Source: Schizophyllum amplum (Eukaryota > Basidiomycota > Agaricomycetes > Agaricales > Schizophyllaceae). Taken from it: a DNA stretch of 64,000 nt. The DNA is taken from assembly GCA_007026445.1 (NCBI GenBank), contig VDMD01000006.1, forward strand, positions 744,001 to 808,000, given 5' to 3'. The notes beneath the pieces are model-generated. The model did not search any database and was not told the DNA's origin. It worked only from the letters and a program-made list of their open reading frames with translations. This document shows positions 21,032 to 32,847 of this stretch, piece after piece. A program made the position numbers and the translations under genes. How positions within the stretch are numbered: position 1 is the stretch's first letter; every line of letters begins with the position of its first letter.

Positions 21032-22488
21032 GTCCAGCAGTCCGGGTGAGGTGGCCCCGGTGGCCGGAGGCGGATTGGAACTTGGGCCCGGCGATGGAGC
21101 TCAAGACATATCAATGAGGGAGGATGAGGAGAGTTGAGATGATGGGATGTCGAGGGAGTCGTCGAGGGACAAAGGCGGCGACGTTCGCGCGCGGTAGCTC
21201 GGTCACGTGTGACAGTGGCAGCGTCTTTGGCGGCAAGCCTGAACGCGTTCCTCGCGCTGATGAAGCGGCTGGTGACCGGGTGCTTGAAATTGACGCGACG
21301 GGTAGACGGCGCAATGGTGACCTCAGGTGCGAAGCACAGCAAGAAACGAGCCAAAGCGTAGCTATTGGGGGTGCGAAGGATCATCCGCTGGACTTTGCCG
21401 GCGGGTTTGTAGGGCCCTATATATCACGCTGTATGTGAGCATACAAGGGGCCCTTTTGCCCCATCTCCTAACTCACCACAGCAGTGGAGGCCCGTGACCC
21501 TCTTGAGACTAGATCTGTTACGCCAGACCCTGCTTATGTCGTCTGAGGCAAGCTGCTGGACAGCTGAAATTCGCTGAGGTGTGGCATGTGACCTTCTCTG
21601 CCATGCCCTTTGCCTCGAGGCGGCCCTCGCGGTGGACTCGCGGTTTTAAACACCGCAAAGCCTTTGCGGTCCTTGACTTTGCCCCCTGTGTGAGATGATG
21701 TTCAGCTTCCGACATATTTATGCGCTGTAGCCACAGCGGCCTTGCAACGGCACAGTTCACAAAAGGAAACTGTAATACAGTTCCTCTTCGCTGCTCGCTA
21801 TGCAAAGAGCCGATGGGTCGACTGTCATCAAGGAGACAAGCAACAAAATAGAGACCTGGCAGAGACTGAGCGGCAAGGCGCCCACTCGGTGAACACGGCC
21901 ATCAATTGCGCACGCGAGCCGGACAATGTACGGGATTTTACAATCGGCCACCCCTTGAATCAGGGCGTGATTTGAAGCAGACTAACTTTTACATAAATTT
22001 CTGTGATGGAGCAGGTCGATGTCGCCGTTTTTTGGATCGTGCTCCTCTTGCTTTCGGAGAGTCGGGGATAGTGTTGTTTCCCGCTCGGCTGTCAGCCGCT
22101 AGCCGGCAAAGCCAGCCGCAGGCAAGCCGAGCTGAAGCCGATCACCCGGCTTGCATCTGTAACAGCTCGGCGCGACTTATCAGCCGTAGCCGCAGAAGCC
22201 GAGCCGGCTGAGCTGACGGCTGGCTTCCCAATTCGGAAGGCAATGCACTTCTTCCTTCTTGCCATTGAGTAGGCCGCGCCATGGCCTCCATATCGTTCTG
22301 TACCGCTGCCCCACGTCCCCTCTCTCAAGTACATACAGTAGGACTAACAATGGAAGCTTGAGTAAGCTGCATACCTCATGTATCTCGGATGGCGAGTCAC
22401 TCAGCCTCATGGCTCCCGATATCGGTACGACCCCATCTCCCTTATCGTACTTGACCTTTTGCCACCAGGACGGTCTCAAGAATCCAAC
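21032..22488. other. Gene-free region upstream of the hAT gene
   Basis: About 21032-21440 is probably the 5' flank of the gag fragment. About 22085-22230 is dense in GGCTGTCAGCC, GCCGGC and GCCGAGC/AGCCGGCTGAG repeats that can fold on each other. The last 200 bp are the presumed promoter of the hAT transposase gene starting at 22489. No supportable coding gene. Confidence 0.45.
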
Positions 22489-22982
22489 ATGGCCCCTCCT
22501 TCGCGCGCATCCAAGACAGCAAAAACACCAAAGGGGAAGCACACACCGAAGATGAAGACAACAAAAGGTGCCAAAACGCAAGAGATGATCACGAAAGTCC
22601 ATCCCAGAGGGGCCGTCGAGTCTCACTTCGTTATCAAAGGTCAGGACATGCTCGTCAGTCCGTACATCTTTGTGCTCACCTCACCATGCAGGATATCTAG
22701 GTCAAACAGCTCCATTGGAACCTGCAGCCACCACAAAGGTGCGACGATCGCGACGTCGCGCTGCATCGCCGATCGCCTCTCCCACGCCCGGCACTCCCGC
22801 TCCTCCTCTGCCCGCGCTCGCAGCCCCCACTCCCCCACTCGCTGCGCTCTCACCTACCCGCATCACGGAGGATTCATTCAAGGCTCCCGCAGCTCCTGCC
22901 CACGCCGCTCCGGCGCGTCTGGCGCGTCCCATGCAACGCGGCAAACAAGTTCAGATAGAGGTGATTGAGGAGCCCTACATCC
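22489..22982 (+). pseudogene. hAT transposase gene, 5' part (exons 1-2), split from its 3' part by a 28-kb insertion
   Basis: ATG at 22489; exon 1 22489-22639, 52-nt intron, exon 2 from 22692. The product begins with a Lys/Thr-rich stretch and continues Ala/Pro/Ser-rich. The exon is cut after GVIEEPYI-type coding sequence at the target site CATCC (22978-22982) of an LTR element. The frame continues exactly at 51245, after the second CATCC (51240-51244). The N-terminal part has no domain of its own; identity comes from the BED finger and hAT segments downstream. Confidence 0.8.
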
Positions 22983-23359
22983 TGTGGTATGGCTGGGATA
23001 TTGGTGGACACGGCCGAAGCCCGGTACATCGGTCCGACCCGGTATATAGTCAGTTTGCATGTATTTGTCTAGATAGCTTTTACACCTTGATCTTGTCTCT
23101 CGTCTCGTTTGGTTCCCGTATTGCCTAGCCCCCCGCGGATGCTCAAACATCCAGCGGAGGGCTCATATCATTGACAGCCCGCGGTCGGTTGCTAACACAC
23201 CTGGCACGCGGGCTCATATCATAGACAGCCTGCCGTCGGACGCTACCACGTCCGGTACGAGGCTCCTTTCAGCTGGTCCAGCACCCCGCGCAGCATCTCG
23301 TGCTCACCCACGGCTCGCGCACGGAGTCTCTGAACGCAGCGATGCCCGAGCGTATCACA
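22983..23359 (+). repeat. Left LTR (377 bp) with three tandem stem-loops
   Basis: Ends TGTGGTA...TATCACA form a short inverted repeat. A TATATAG box lies near 23041. Three regular stem-loops follow at 23128-23162, 23177-23213 and 23228-23263, separated by the 14-bp spacers TCATATCATTGACA and TCATATCATAGACA. Confidence 0.9.
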
Positions 23360-24340
23360 ATGGTGGCATGACCGCGGACTCCATCAGCGAGTCCGTAGTT
23401 TAGCAGCACGATAGCGCCTTCCGCGGCGGTGTGCCCATCGTTGCCAGCGGCAGCTGCTTGCAGCGTGCCTTCAGGACATTCAGCATCCGTGCTGTCTGTT
23501 CTGCTCCGTCGAGTCGGGCGGTGCGCCTTCAGCGGCGGTTCCGGGAACACCCGACTCGACGATGAGCAGCGGATGTGCCTCTTCCGGCAATCCGTGCGCC
23601 CCTGCGTTCCCGGACGTTGTTCCTTCTATATCATGTATGCTACGACAGGCGATCCGTGTGCCTCTACTGGCAACGGACGCGCCATTACTAGCTACATTGA
23701 TCAGCTTACGCGCCATATCCGGCGGCAAGCAATATATTCATTCTTCAGTCACTCTTTATCCAACTTCAGTCGCTCCCTCAAGCTGTCTACCCATACTCGC
23801 CTTCAGAACAATACCATGACCACGACAACGCTCTGCAATCACGGCCATCCGTCCTTTCCTCCCCCCATCACGGCTCGATCACCGACTTTCCTGCCAAGCT
23901 GCTCTCAACCTCGCAAACAGCTTCTCAAGCATTCTTCACGCGCCCATCGGGGTCAGGAGACAGAGAGGAGAGGGCAGGATATATGAGACTAGGGGGCATG
24001 GGAATACACGGCGCGTCAAGGACGCCCTTCGCATGAACTCCGCTGACGCTCCTCGAGTTCCACGATCGCGACGGCGAGCCGCTCGCTCCCCAAGCGTCAA
24101 CCCTGGGGGGCCTCCAATGCATGGCCGGCCTACCACTTCGAAGCAGCAAGCTACGCCTACGCTGAGGAAGCGCCCGCCACAGCACATAGGAGGGCACCCC
24201 CGTCGACATCGCGCTCACACGCGTCAATCGTCCTCTCAGTACATTTACGTCTCGCGCGTTTTCCCCGTCCCACGGAAGGCCGTCCCCCCGCCAGGATCAT
24301 CCTCCCGGGTCGCCTAGCCCTTTGCGTAGGAATGCCGCCC
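23360..24340. other. LTR-element interior, left unique part
   Basis: No ORF with retroelement motifs. Position 23361 begins TGGTGGCATGACCGC, which could be a primer binding site. Around 23530-23790 the sequence is unremarkable. No gene called. Confidence 0.4.
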
Positions 24341-27300
24341 GTGGCGGGAGCTCAGCGCCTTCACCGGCGTGCGCTCAGCGCCACGCGGCCCTTGCGCCGA
24401 ATTTCGAGAGTACGCGCGTGCCTCCCCGGAGCGCGCTTCCAGCGAGCACGCGCCGATGAAGATGCGGCGCGCGGAATCAGCGCCTATCGCGGCGGACTCC
24501 ACGCGCTGGCGCGCTTCGCTGGCTTCAACGCGCGCGTCCTCGCGATCGGCAACAGTGCCCTCACTCGCTCATGTGATCTTGCGTACGATCCTGCGCCCAG
24601 CGTCACGTCCCCTTCAAGTCTACGGACGCCGCGTCCATCCGCATCGCACCGTCGGTGGTGTGGGCACAGCGCCTTCACCGGCGTGCGCCCATCGCCATAC
24701 AACCTCCGCGCCTGCGCAAGACGGCACGCACGCAATCCTGAAGCCGAGCATCCGCGAACATGCGCGGAGCCAGCGCCTACCGCGGCGAAACCCGCGCGCG
24801 AACGCGTACCGCCGGCTTCTACGTGCATTCCTCGGGTGAACGGTGCTTCGCCCCAGAGCGCGAGCACCACGGCTGCAGCATGTACGCGCGGCTGCTCTCC
24901 CGCGTACCTCCTCCCCCTTCGTTGATCATATGAGCCCGCCGCCCGCCAACACGCGCAGGCAAGCGTCCCGCGCGCGGAGACAGCGCCTGACGCGGCGGAC
25001 TCCGCATGCATACGCGTTCCGCGGGCGTCGACGTAAATGGCGTCCTCGCTGTCCCCCTCTTGCGTTTGCCATTCCCCGCACGAACAGTGCTCCGTTCCCT
25101 CAACGCGAGCACCTCGGTTACGGCGCGTACGCGCGGCTGTCTTTGGGCGTACCTCCTCTACCCTCGTCGATCATCCAGTCGCCCGTATGTCCCGCGCGCG
25201 TTCCCCTGCCCTCTGGGGTTCTCGCCGATTCGCGCGCGCCTTCCCGGAGAGCGCCTCCAGCGAACCCGTGTCGGCAGGCATCTCACGCGCGGACCAGCAC
25301 CTATTGCGTCGGACGTCTCACGGGGGCGCACCCTATGCGGCTACCACGAGCGCGCGCGCGCGTCAACGTCGGCGCCTTCGACATCCCTCACTTGTCGGAC
25401 GTTCTCTCGCACAGCTCCGCTCCGCGTCGACCATTCAGTGGCTCGCGGTGTTTGGTTCCCACTCTCCTGCTCTGCGAGGTTATGACGACTCGCTCCCCCG
25501 CGCGCGTGCGCCGTCCCCGGCGAGAGCCCAGCGCCTTCACCGGCATGAGCTCTGCGCCACGCGGCCTTCGCGCCGAAGCTCACGAGCGCGCGTGAGCCGC
25601 CTCGGAGCGCGCCCCCAGCGAGCCCGCCACGTCAACCGTCTCACGCGCCGGATCAGCACTGGTCGCGACGGGCTCCCAGCGCTGTCGCGCCTCGCCGGCT
25701 TCGCTGTGCGCGCCTTCAAGGATGGTGCTCGCAACCCCGCGTCTCGGCCGGCACACGCATCGAGTGTCGCCCCCGGGGGGCCAGTGCGCGTACCGGCAGT
25801 ATACGCGTACAAACGCGTCTCGCGGGCATCGACTGCAACAGCATCTCTTCGCCGTCCCCCTCCCGCGTTCGGCTCTTTCCGTGCGAACGACACTCCATTG
25901 CCTCAACACGATCACCTCGGCCACAGCGCGTACGCGCGGCTCTCCATCCGCGAAGCACTCATCCGCATGTGAACGCCGTCGGTGACGGGAGCTTAGCGCC
26001 TTCACCGGCGTGAGCCCGGCGCGATGACGAGCACGTCATCCGAGCTCGCCGCCTGCGAGCACGCGCAGGCGAGCCTTCCTTTCGCGGAAACGGCGCCTGA
26101 CACGGCGGACTTTACCTTCATGCACGCTTCGCAGGCATCAACATCGACAGTGTCCTCGCCGATCGTCCTACACGCCCTCGACGTGAGTGCCGCCCCGGCG
26201 TGGGCTCAGCGCCTTCACCGGCGTGAGCTCAGCGCCACACGGCCTTCGCGCTGAAGCTTAAGAGTGCGCGCACACCTTCCCAGAGCGCGCCTCTCGTGCA
26301 CTTGCGCCGGCGAGCGTCTCTTGTGCGGAACAGCGCCTATTGCGGCGGACCCCGCGCGCGGGAATATGGCGCGTCGAGGACGCTCCTCGCGCTAACACGG
26401 CTGACGACTCTTTAATCCCCAGCGCCCTTCGAGCGTCTTGCCTGCAAGGTCCCTCGAGAATACTGAGTCAAGAGACGCTCTGCAGCAAGCGACGCACGCG
26501 CAGAACAAGCGCCGGCCCCGGTGATTCGTGCATGCGTCTCGAACGACATGAGCGCCCTACCGCGACGGGGACGCGAGGAGGCATACCGGCTTGCAGCACA
26601 ACTCGCAGCGGTCGATGAGCCAATGCGGCTATTCCCTGGCCACGAGGCTGCGCTGGCGACAATATGGCTGGTATCCTCATCGTCCCATCCAGGTCCCATC
26701 CCGCGTATGGCGTTCCTCGTGCGAACGGCGCGCGGTCCCCCAACGCGAGCATTTTGGCTACATGCGTACGCGCGGCTGCCTCCCGCATATCGCCTCTTCC
26801 CCCGCCGGGCATCCAGTCAGCCGCGTACGAACGTTGTAGCTCAGTGTCTTGATCGGCGTGCGCTCGGGGCCATGCGCGCGCGCCTCGCCGGAGCGCGTCA
26901 CCAGCAAACCTGGGCTAGCAAGCGTCTCACGCGCGGAACCAACGCCAATCGCGGCGGACTTTCCGCGCTGGCGCGTCTTGCTAGCTCCGTTGTGCGCGCC
27001 TCCGGCGATGTTAGCCCCCCCGGTCCCATCATGGCTATCCTCGTCAATTTGACGCGTCGATCTCTCGCGCGCGATCACCATCCCTGGCGAGGGCTCAGCG
27101 CCTCCACCGGCGTGAGCTCAGCGCCACTTAGCCTTCGCGTTCGGGCACACGAGCGCAGCGAGTCGCCCCGGAGCGCGCCTCCAGCGAGCCCACAACGGCA
27201 AGCCTCTCACGCGCGGAATCAGTGCCTATCGCAGCGGACTTCGCGCGCTGCCACGTCTTGCAGGCTTCAATGCGCGCGCCCTCGGCAACGGGGCCCTCAC

Positions 27301-27470
27301 GCCCTCTTTATGATCCTCTCGCTTATTCGTGTATGAACGCCGCCCACGGCGGCGTGAGCTCAGTGCCACGCGGTGTTCGCGCCGAAGCTCAAGAGCGCGC
27401 GTGCACCTTTCCAGAGCGCACCTCCCGCGAACACGCGCCGACAAGCATCACTCGCGCGGAATCAGCGCCT
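24341..27470. repeat. Degenerate tandem array inside the LTR element
   Basis: The phrase AGCGCCTTCACCGGCGTG, often followed by AGCTCAGCGCCACGCGGCCT, recurs near 24354, 24668, 25531, 25994, 26208, 27096 and (worn) 26838 and 27345. A second phrase, CGGAATCAGCGCCTATCGCG, occurs near 24470, 27209 and 27458. Spacing is about 210-330 bp or multiples. The array continues at 49727-50005 on the far side of the Copia insertion. The many open frames across this block share no motif and are not called genes. Confidence 0.75.
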
Positions 27471-27475
27471 GTTGT

Positions 27476-27739
27476 TGTTGAGCATGCGGGGAAGCGCGCC
27501 TGCCTAGCCTACCTTAGTAGAGAGCTTAGCTGAAGGCTATGCGCAGGAAAGTCAAGTAGAAGACTTGGATTGAGGGGGTGGATGCGCCCTCCTTATATAC
27601 TGCCCAGAGGGCTTGTCATCATAGGTAAGATGAGTAAGACGAATGTCCGTGATGTAATCGTAAATGCGTCATGTGTGTCCGTATGAGTCCACCATGTGTC
27701 CGCCATGTGCGTGACACGTGACATGCCGAAAGTCCAACA
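27476..27739 (-). repeat. Copia 3' LTR (264 bp)
   Basis: Identical by eye to 49322-49585. On the minus strand it directly follows the purine tract GCGAGGGGGAG (27740-27750). Confidence 0.93.
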
Positions 27740-27750
27740 CTCCCCCTCGC
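27740..27750 (-). promoter_or_regulatory. Copia polypurine tract
   Basis: GCGAGGGGGAG on the minus strand abuts the 3' LTR and is the expected primer for plus-strand DNA synthesis. The pol stop codon lies 44 bp upstream. Confidence 0.75.
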
Positions 27751-27794
27751 TAAGTGTCGCGGAGCGCACGTAAGCGCATATCTTCTTCGGCCTG

Positions 27795-30700
27795 TTAGGT
27801 CGAGTAGAACTCGAGACCAAGTTGTGATCTGAACTTCTCAAACTTGACGCGTCCAAGGTTCTTGGTGAACATATCCGCAGGGTTATCGTTGCCGTCTATA
27901 AAGAACAGCTCGACCTCCTTCTCCTCGACCAGCTCGCGGATGTAGTGATAACGAATGTCGATGTGTTTCATCCGGCGGTCTCGGTAGGCATTGCTGCCTG
28001 TAAAGATCGATCCCTGGTTGTCACCGCAGATGGGGACGGGAAGGGTGATTTTGCGCTTGAGCTCTAGCAAGAGACTCTTGAGCCACATCACCTGGCGGCT
28101 ACAATCAGAGAGCGCCATGTATTCTGCTTCGGTCGAAGACGACGCGACTGTGCGCTGAAGTCTAGACTGCCAGCAGACATTCCCGTTGGCCAACTTCATG
28201 AAGAAGCCGGTCGTGGATCGTCTCTTGATCGGATCAGATGCCCAATCCGAGTCGGTGAACGCAAGAAGTCCGCCGTCTGATGCACCATCATATACGAGGG
28301 CATAGTTCCTGGTACCAGCCAAATAGCGGCAGATATACAGCGCTTTGTGTAGGTGGTCCTGGGATGGATTGGCAGCGAACTGTGACAGCTTGGTCACTGC
28401 GTACGCAATGTCGGAGCGAGAGCCCAACATGATGAAGAGAAGCGACCCAATCACCGATTGGAACTTCTGGCGGAGAGCGGGATCAACCTCATCCTCGTTT
28501 GGCAATGGAGTATATCCAGCCGGCAGAGGGGTTGGTGCGAACTTGGCGTTCTGCATCCCAAAGCGTTGCAGCACCTTGTCAAGATATGGGACCTGATCGA
28601 TCTTGATCTTAGATCCCTCTCGAGTGATGCGCATGCGCAAGAACTCCTCAGTAATCTCCTGATTACGGCAATCCCATCGCTTGTTGAACTCTGCCTTGAG
28701 AAAGGCAAGGAGCGACTTGTCCTTTGAGAAGAACAGGGCATCATCCACGTAGACAATGATGACGGCAAAGCGTCCCTTAGAGTCTTGGTAGATGAAGACG
28801 CCAGCATCCGATGTGAGTCGGACCCAGCCCATGGCTTTTGTGGACTTTGTCAGCGCTTTCCACCAAGAGAATGCAGCTTGTTTGAGTCCGTAGATCGCCT
28901 TGTGCAAGCGCATGACTTTGCGCTCTTGGCCCTTGGCAACAAAGCCTTTGGGTTGTTCCATGTAGACCTCTTCGTTCAGATCGCCATATAGGAAGGCTTT
29001 CCTCACGTCAAGACCTGACATATGCCAGCCTTCAAGCGCTGCAAGCGCGATGGCCAGACGGAACGTCTCGTACCTGACAACAGGCGAGAATATCTCGTCA
29101 TAGTCGATTCCCTCGACCTGACTGAAACCCTTGGCAACGAGGCGGGCTCGTTTGCGGCCATCAGATTTCTGATCAAAGACCCAGCGGCATTTGATGACCT
29201 TTCGTCCTTTCGGACGGTCCACAAGGGTATAGACCTTGCGCTGACGGAGTGCCTCAAGCTCCTCGCAGCAAGCATCCAACCAATCCTTTTGTTGCGCTTT
29301 AGGCAACTTGGATATATCGCGGAAAGTCCAATCTCGGATATTGGACGTGTCAGGAATGTCCTCATCGTTGTCGACGGCTTTGGAAAGCAACATCGTGATG
29401 AGTCCTACTCCCCCTTCCCGGCATAGCTGCTCTATGCGTGCCTCGTCATCGCCTAGATCCTCAGAAGCACCTGCGCCAGAGTCTGGTTGTGAGCTAGAGC
29501 CGGGAACTCTATCATCACTGGAGGTCGCGTCTGACCGGGAGCGACCTGTGTCATTATCGCCGACCATCCTTTTCCAGCCCTTGCTGTTCTGAATGTCCCG
29601 GACAATGTCCGTTGGGTTCCGCTTCTCCCCATAGACGTTTCCTGGACGATTTGGCACTCGCCGCTCGCGTGTAGATCTCCGTGGTGCCTGTGGTTCCTGC
29701 TGCTGCGGAGTGATATCTCTGCGCGGACGTGGAATACGGCTCGGAGTCTCATCCCTTCGCTGATGCGGCCGGTTCGGACGGTTCTGATTGCCATCATCAC
29801 CATCGTCACCTGAATCGGGACGGTGTGGAGCCGGAGGTGCGGGCGGTGGAAAATCATCGTCATCCGGCAGTCCTCCTGGTTCCTGAAAGGATGGATCCTG
29901 TGGGTCCACTGGGTCGTCGTCACGCTGTGGGAAATCTTCACCAACAGGGACGTGTGCACGACGCTTATCGCTGTCAGGACAGCGGGGGAACACCTCCTCG
30001 TCAAAGAGAGCGTGAGCTCCAGTGAACAGGGAGTTGTCTTTGCGCATGAACAAAAAGCCTTTTACACCATCGGGATTGCCAAGATACGTCATCAGCTCCG
30101 ATTTGGGCGATAGTTTGTTCTGGCGTTTCTCCTCTGGGATAAAGACGTATGCAGCGCAACCAAAGACTCGCAGAAGCGAGACATCCGGCTGTTCTTTCTT
30201 CAGCGCTTCATGCGGAGTTTTCCACTTCAGGCGCCGGATAGGCGTCATATCGTAGACTCGCGTAGCATGCTGAATGCAGAACTCCCAAAATGAATTGGGT
30301 AGACAAGCCTGAAAGCGCATGGCTTCGGCTTTGTCCATGAGCGTGCGATTGAATCGCTCAGCGCGGCCATTCTGCTGATGAGCATAAGGCACGCCGTGCT
30401 CGACCTCGATCCCTTCGGACTTGAGGAATTCAATCAGATCCAACGAGTGAAATTCTCCCCCATAATCAATGTGCCACTTCTTGATGGTCACACCGAATTG
30501 AGTTTTAACCATCGCAATGAAATTGCGGATGGCTGTCTGCGCATCGGACTTTTTGCGTAAGCATACGGTCCAAGCGTGAGAGAGACAATCATCAAGGAAG
30601 CTGATGAAATAACGGAACTTGTGATAAGATTCCGTCGGGAACTCCTTGAGATCTGAGTGAATCAAATCAAAAGGGTTCTTCGCACGAGTCTCGGACGCAG

Positions 30701-31648
30701 GAAAGGCACGTTGGTGCATTTTTCCTTGTGCGCATCCTGAACAGGGGCGAGTATCCTCAGGGAAAGGAAGATCTTGCGGAAAGCCTTTGGTATGCTTTTT
30801 CGCCTGACGTAAAACATCCTTCGACGGATGTGCGAATCGTTGGTGCATGATATCATAGTCTATTTTGTAGACCGTAGACATCGAGGATATGGTCTTCGCC
30901 ACTGTGGGCGCTGACCACAAGAAGTACATAGAATGCACTTTGTGGATTTTCAAGAAATCCATTACCGAAAGAGGAGACTTCTTTCGATATAAGCTGATTG
31001 CGGCAGCGTTTCCGCGCACTGTCAATCCACCTTGTAGCAAGGTGCCCAAAGACATAAGACGACCGTGTAACGCGGGTACATGGTACACCGGATACACCTG
31101 AGATGTCACCAAAGTCTTTCGACCATGCCTCGTAACGTAATGATCTATAAAGGCTGTCCCACGACCAACCAATGCAACTCGAGTGTCTTTGGATGCGGTC
31201 TGTGCGATGATAGGTTCCGAAAGTTTTTTGTACCCAGCCAGATCATCAATCTCCGATGTTACGTGGAGAGATGCACCGGAATCGAGGAGCCATAACGGCA
31301 GAAAATCCTCGTCTCCAGTTATTGTGGTCTTTCCCTTACAAGTCGGGCACGCAGCAAGATCGTGGACAACACATATATTCGTTGTACAAAATTTATGCGA
31401 ACCAGTCAGCAATACATCAAGTACAGAACCCGCGGGCACATCGATTACGCGCTCTCGCTGTGTGTCGCAGCAATCAGTATTGCGCAGATGCCTGAGACAA
31501 GAAGGTACTTGCCCGTTGGCGGCAGAAATGCCAGCGGCCATGGCGATGTCCATGTCCACATCCCCAATGGGTTCGTCTCCGAAGAGATCGGCCATGTTGA
31601 TGGGGCCCGCGTCGTCCTTGCAGAACTCGGACATATTGAGCGGGCTGA
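27795..31648 (-). pseudogene. Copia pol (protease, integrase, RT, RNase H), separated from gag by insertion
   Basis: The open part encodes 1279 aa from 31634. Order: protease LLDSGASLHVTSE; GAG-pre-integrase zinc module HQRFAHPSKD...CSGCAQGKMHQ; integrase with FDLIHSDLKEF, KKWHIDYGGEFHSL and NGRAERFNRTLMDKAEAM (DDE); RT with CRWVFDQKSDGRKRARLVAK, GLDVRKAFLYGDL, AIYGLKQAAFSWW and the catalytic VYVDDALFF; RNase H with FTDSDWASD, STEAEYMALS and DNQGSIFTGSN. All catalytic motifs look complete and there is no internal stop. The fragment has lost its gag end: at 31646-31648 (TSD TGA) the CACTA element begins, and the frame resumes upstream at 47749. As it stands it lacks a promoter and cannot yield the normal polyprotein. 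Confidence 0.93.
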
Positions 31649-31679
31649 CACTGCGCGCAAAGTCTCACTCCGCAACGGT
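31649..31679 (+). repeat. CACTA left terminal inverted repeat
   Basis: 31 bp, perfect match to the reverse complement of 47718-47748; CCGCAA copies follow to about 31720. Confidence 0.93.
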
Positions 31680-32847
31680 ATTGTGGAGTTTGAATCCGCA
31701 AACGACTCCGCAAGCGCACCCGCAAAGTCAGTTTCGAAAACACGACTCGACGGCACGCGGCACATGCTGAGGGTGAGTTATGGGTCCTAGCTTGTTTCCG
31801 AAAAACGATAAGAGTCATGTGCCCGGGAAACTACCGATCACATTTGGCTTTTCCCATCCTCCCATCTTGTGCGAGCGAGTGTCGCTTTGCGTGCGATATG
31901 CCCCCTCATGTGGGGCTCTGTAACCCACTCTCGCTTTTTATCCCTCTATGATACAACAGGTGAAGTGCTCAACAAGCTCTTTGCACGCACGCCCGCTGGG
32001 GTTCATTGTGTGCGTTGTTCACCACGTGGTCCAAATAGAGCCAAACATGGACCTTCTTCTACTGACATTTTGAACTGCCTTCGGGCTGGTCTCTGCCTAT
32101 ACTAAGAGTTTTTAGGCTATCCTATACCTACTACAGTACATCTGGCATCCTCAATACCTTCATCCATAGTCCACAAATTGTTCAGCACCTCATTTTGTTG
32201 CTGTCACCCATGTCACCGAGTGTCACACAATGTGACTTGTGTGACTCGTGTGATCTGGGTCACTCGGGCGAGTGACCTTGTTCGCAACCACCGCTACCGC
32301 CACTGCCAGCGCATACTGTGCTCACTTCAGTATGTCCTCAAGCTTCTGGTCCAGTACTGAGTCTTCGATAAGTTGTGTATCTTATCAAATTCATGCTTAA
32401 CAGTGAGAGGAAAAGTGATATTAGAATTCTCGGTATCAAGGTTGATTAGATTATAATGGTGCGTGGGGGACATGCGCATGCAGCGCGCCCGGAGCACTTT
32501 GTTTCTTCCGTCCATCGTCGCAAAGGCGGCCATCTCTTTTCTCATCATATATCCCTTCTTCAAATAGCGGACATCTCTTCAGGCTGCCAGTGGGCGCGGT
32601 CCCGCAAGGCTTGCACACACGACTTGAGGCGCTCGTGCGCGTTCAATAAGGTCAGGATATACGCCTTTGTGAATGCCAATAATTCCGCTCATACAAGCAT
32701 TACAGGCCTTGTGATCCATCAATTCACACCGTGCAGGCGCGGTGCAGACTTGGAAGACCTGCTCGCTTCTTGTTGCGGCGGCGTTGTTTACGTACGTCGT
32801 TGGTCTACTTATTTTTGCTAAGTTTCTCATTTTATTTCAGATTAGCC
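31680..32847. promoter_or_regulatory. CACTA left subterminal region and ORF-A promoter
   Basis: This starts with repeated CCGCAA motifs (to about 31720). It includes a stretch of short GTGTCAC/GTGACTTGTGTGACTCGTGT repeats near 32205-32275. No gene is seen before the ORF-A start at 32848. Confidence 0.5.

Noticed and set aside
22983..23359. Interpreting the two 377-bp repeats as independent solo LTRs
   Set aside because: The outer flanks share CATCC and the inner flanks do not. The interrupted hAT frame continues exactly across the pair.
24332..27336. Many 150-310-aa frames in the LTR-element interior
   Set aside because: They run over a degenerate tandem array, appear in several frames and on both strands, and lack retroelement or other motifs.
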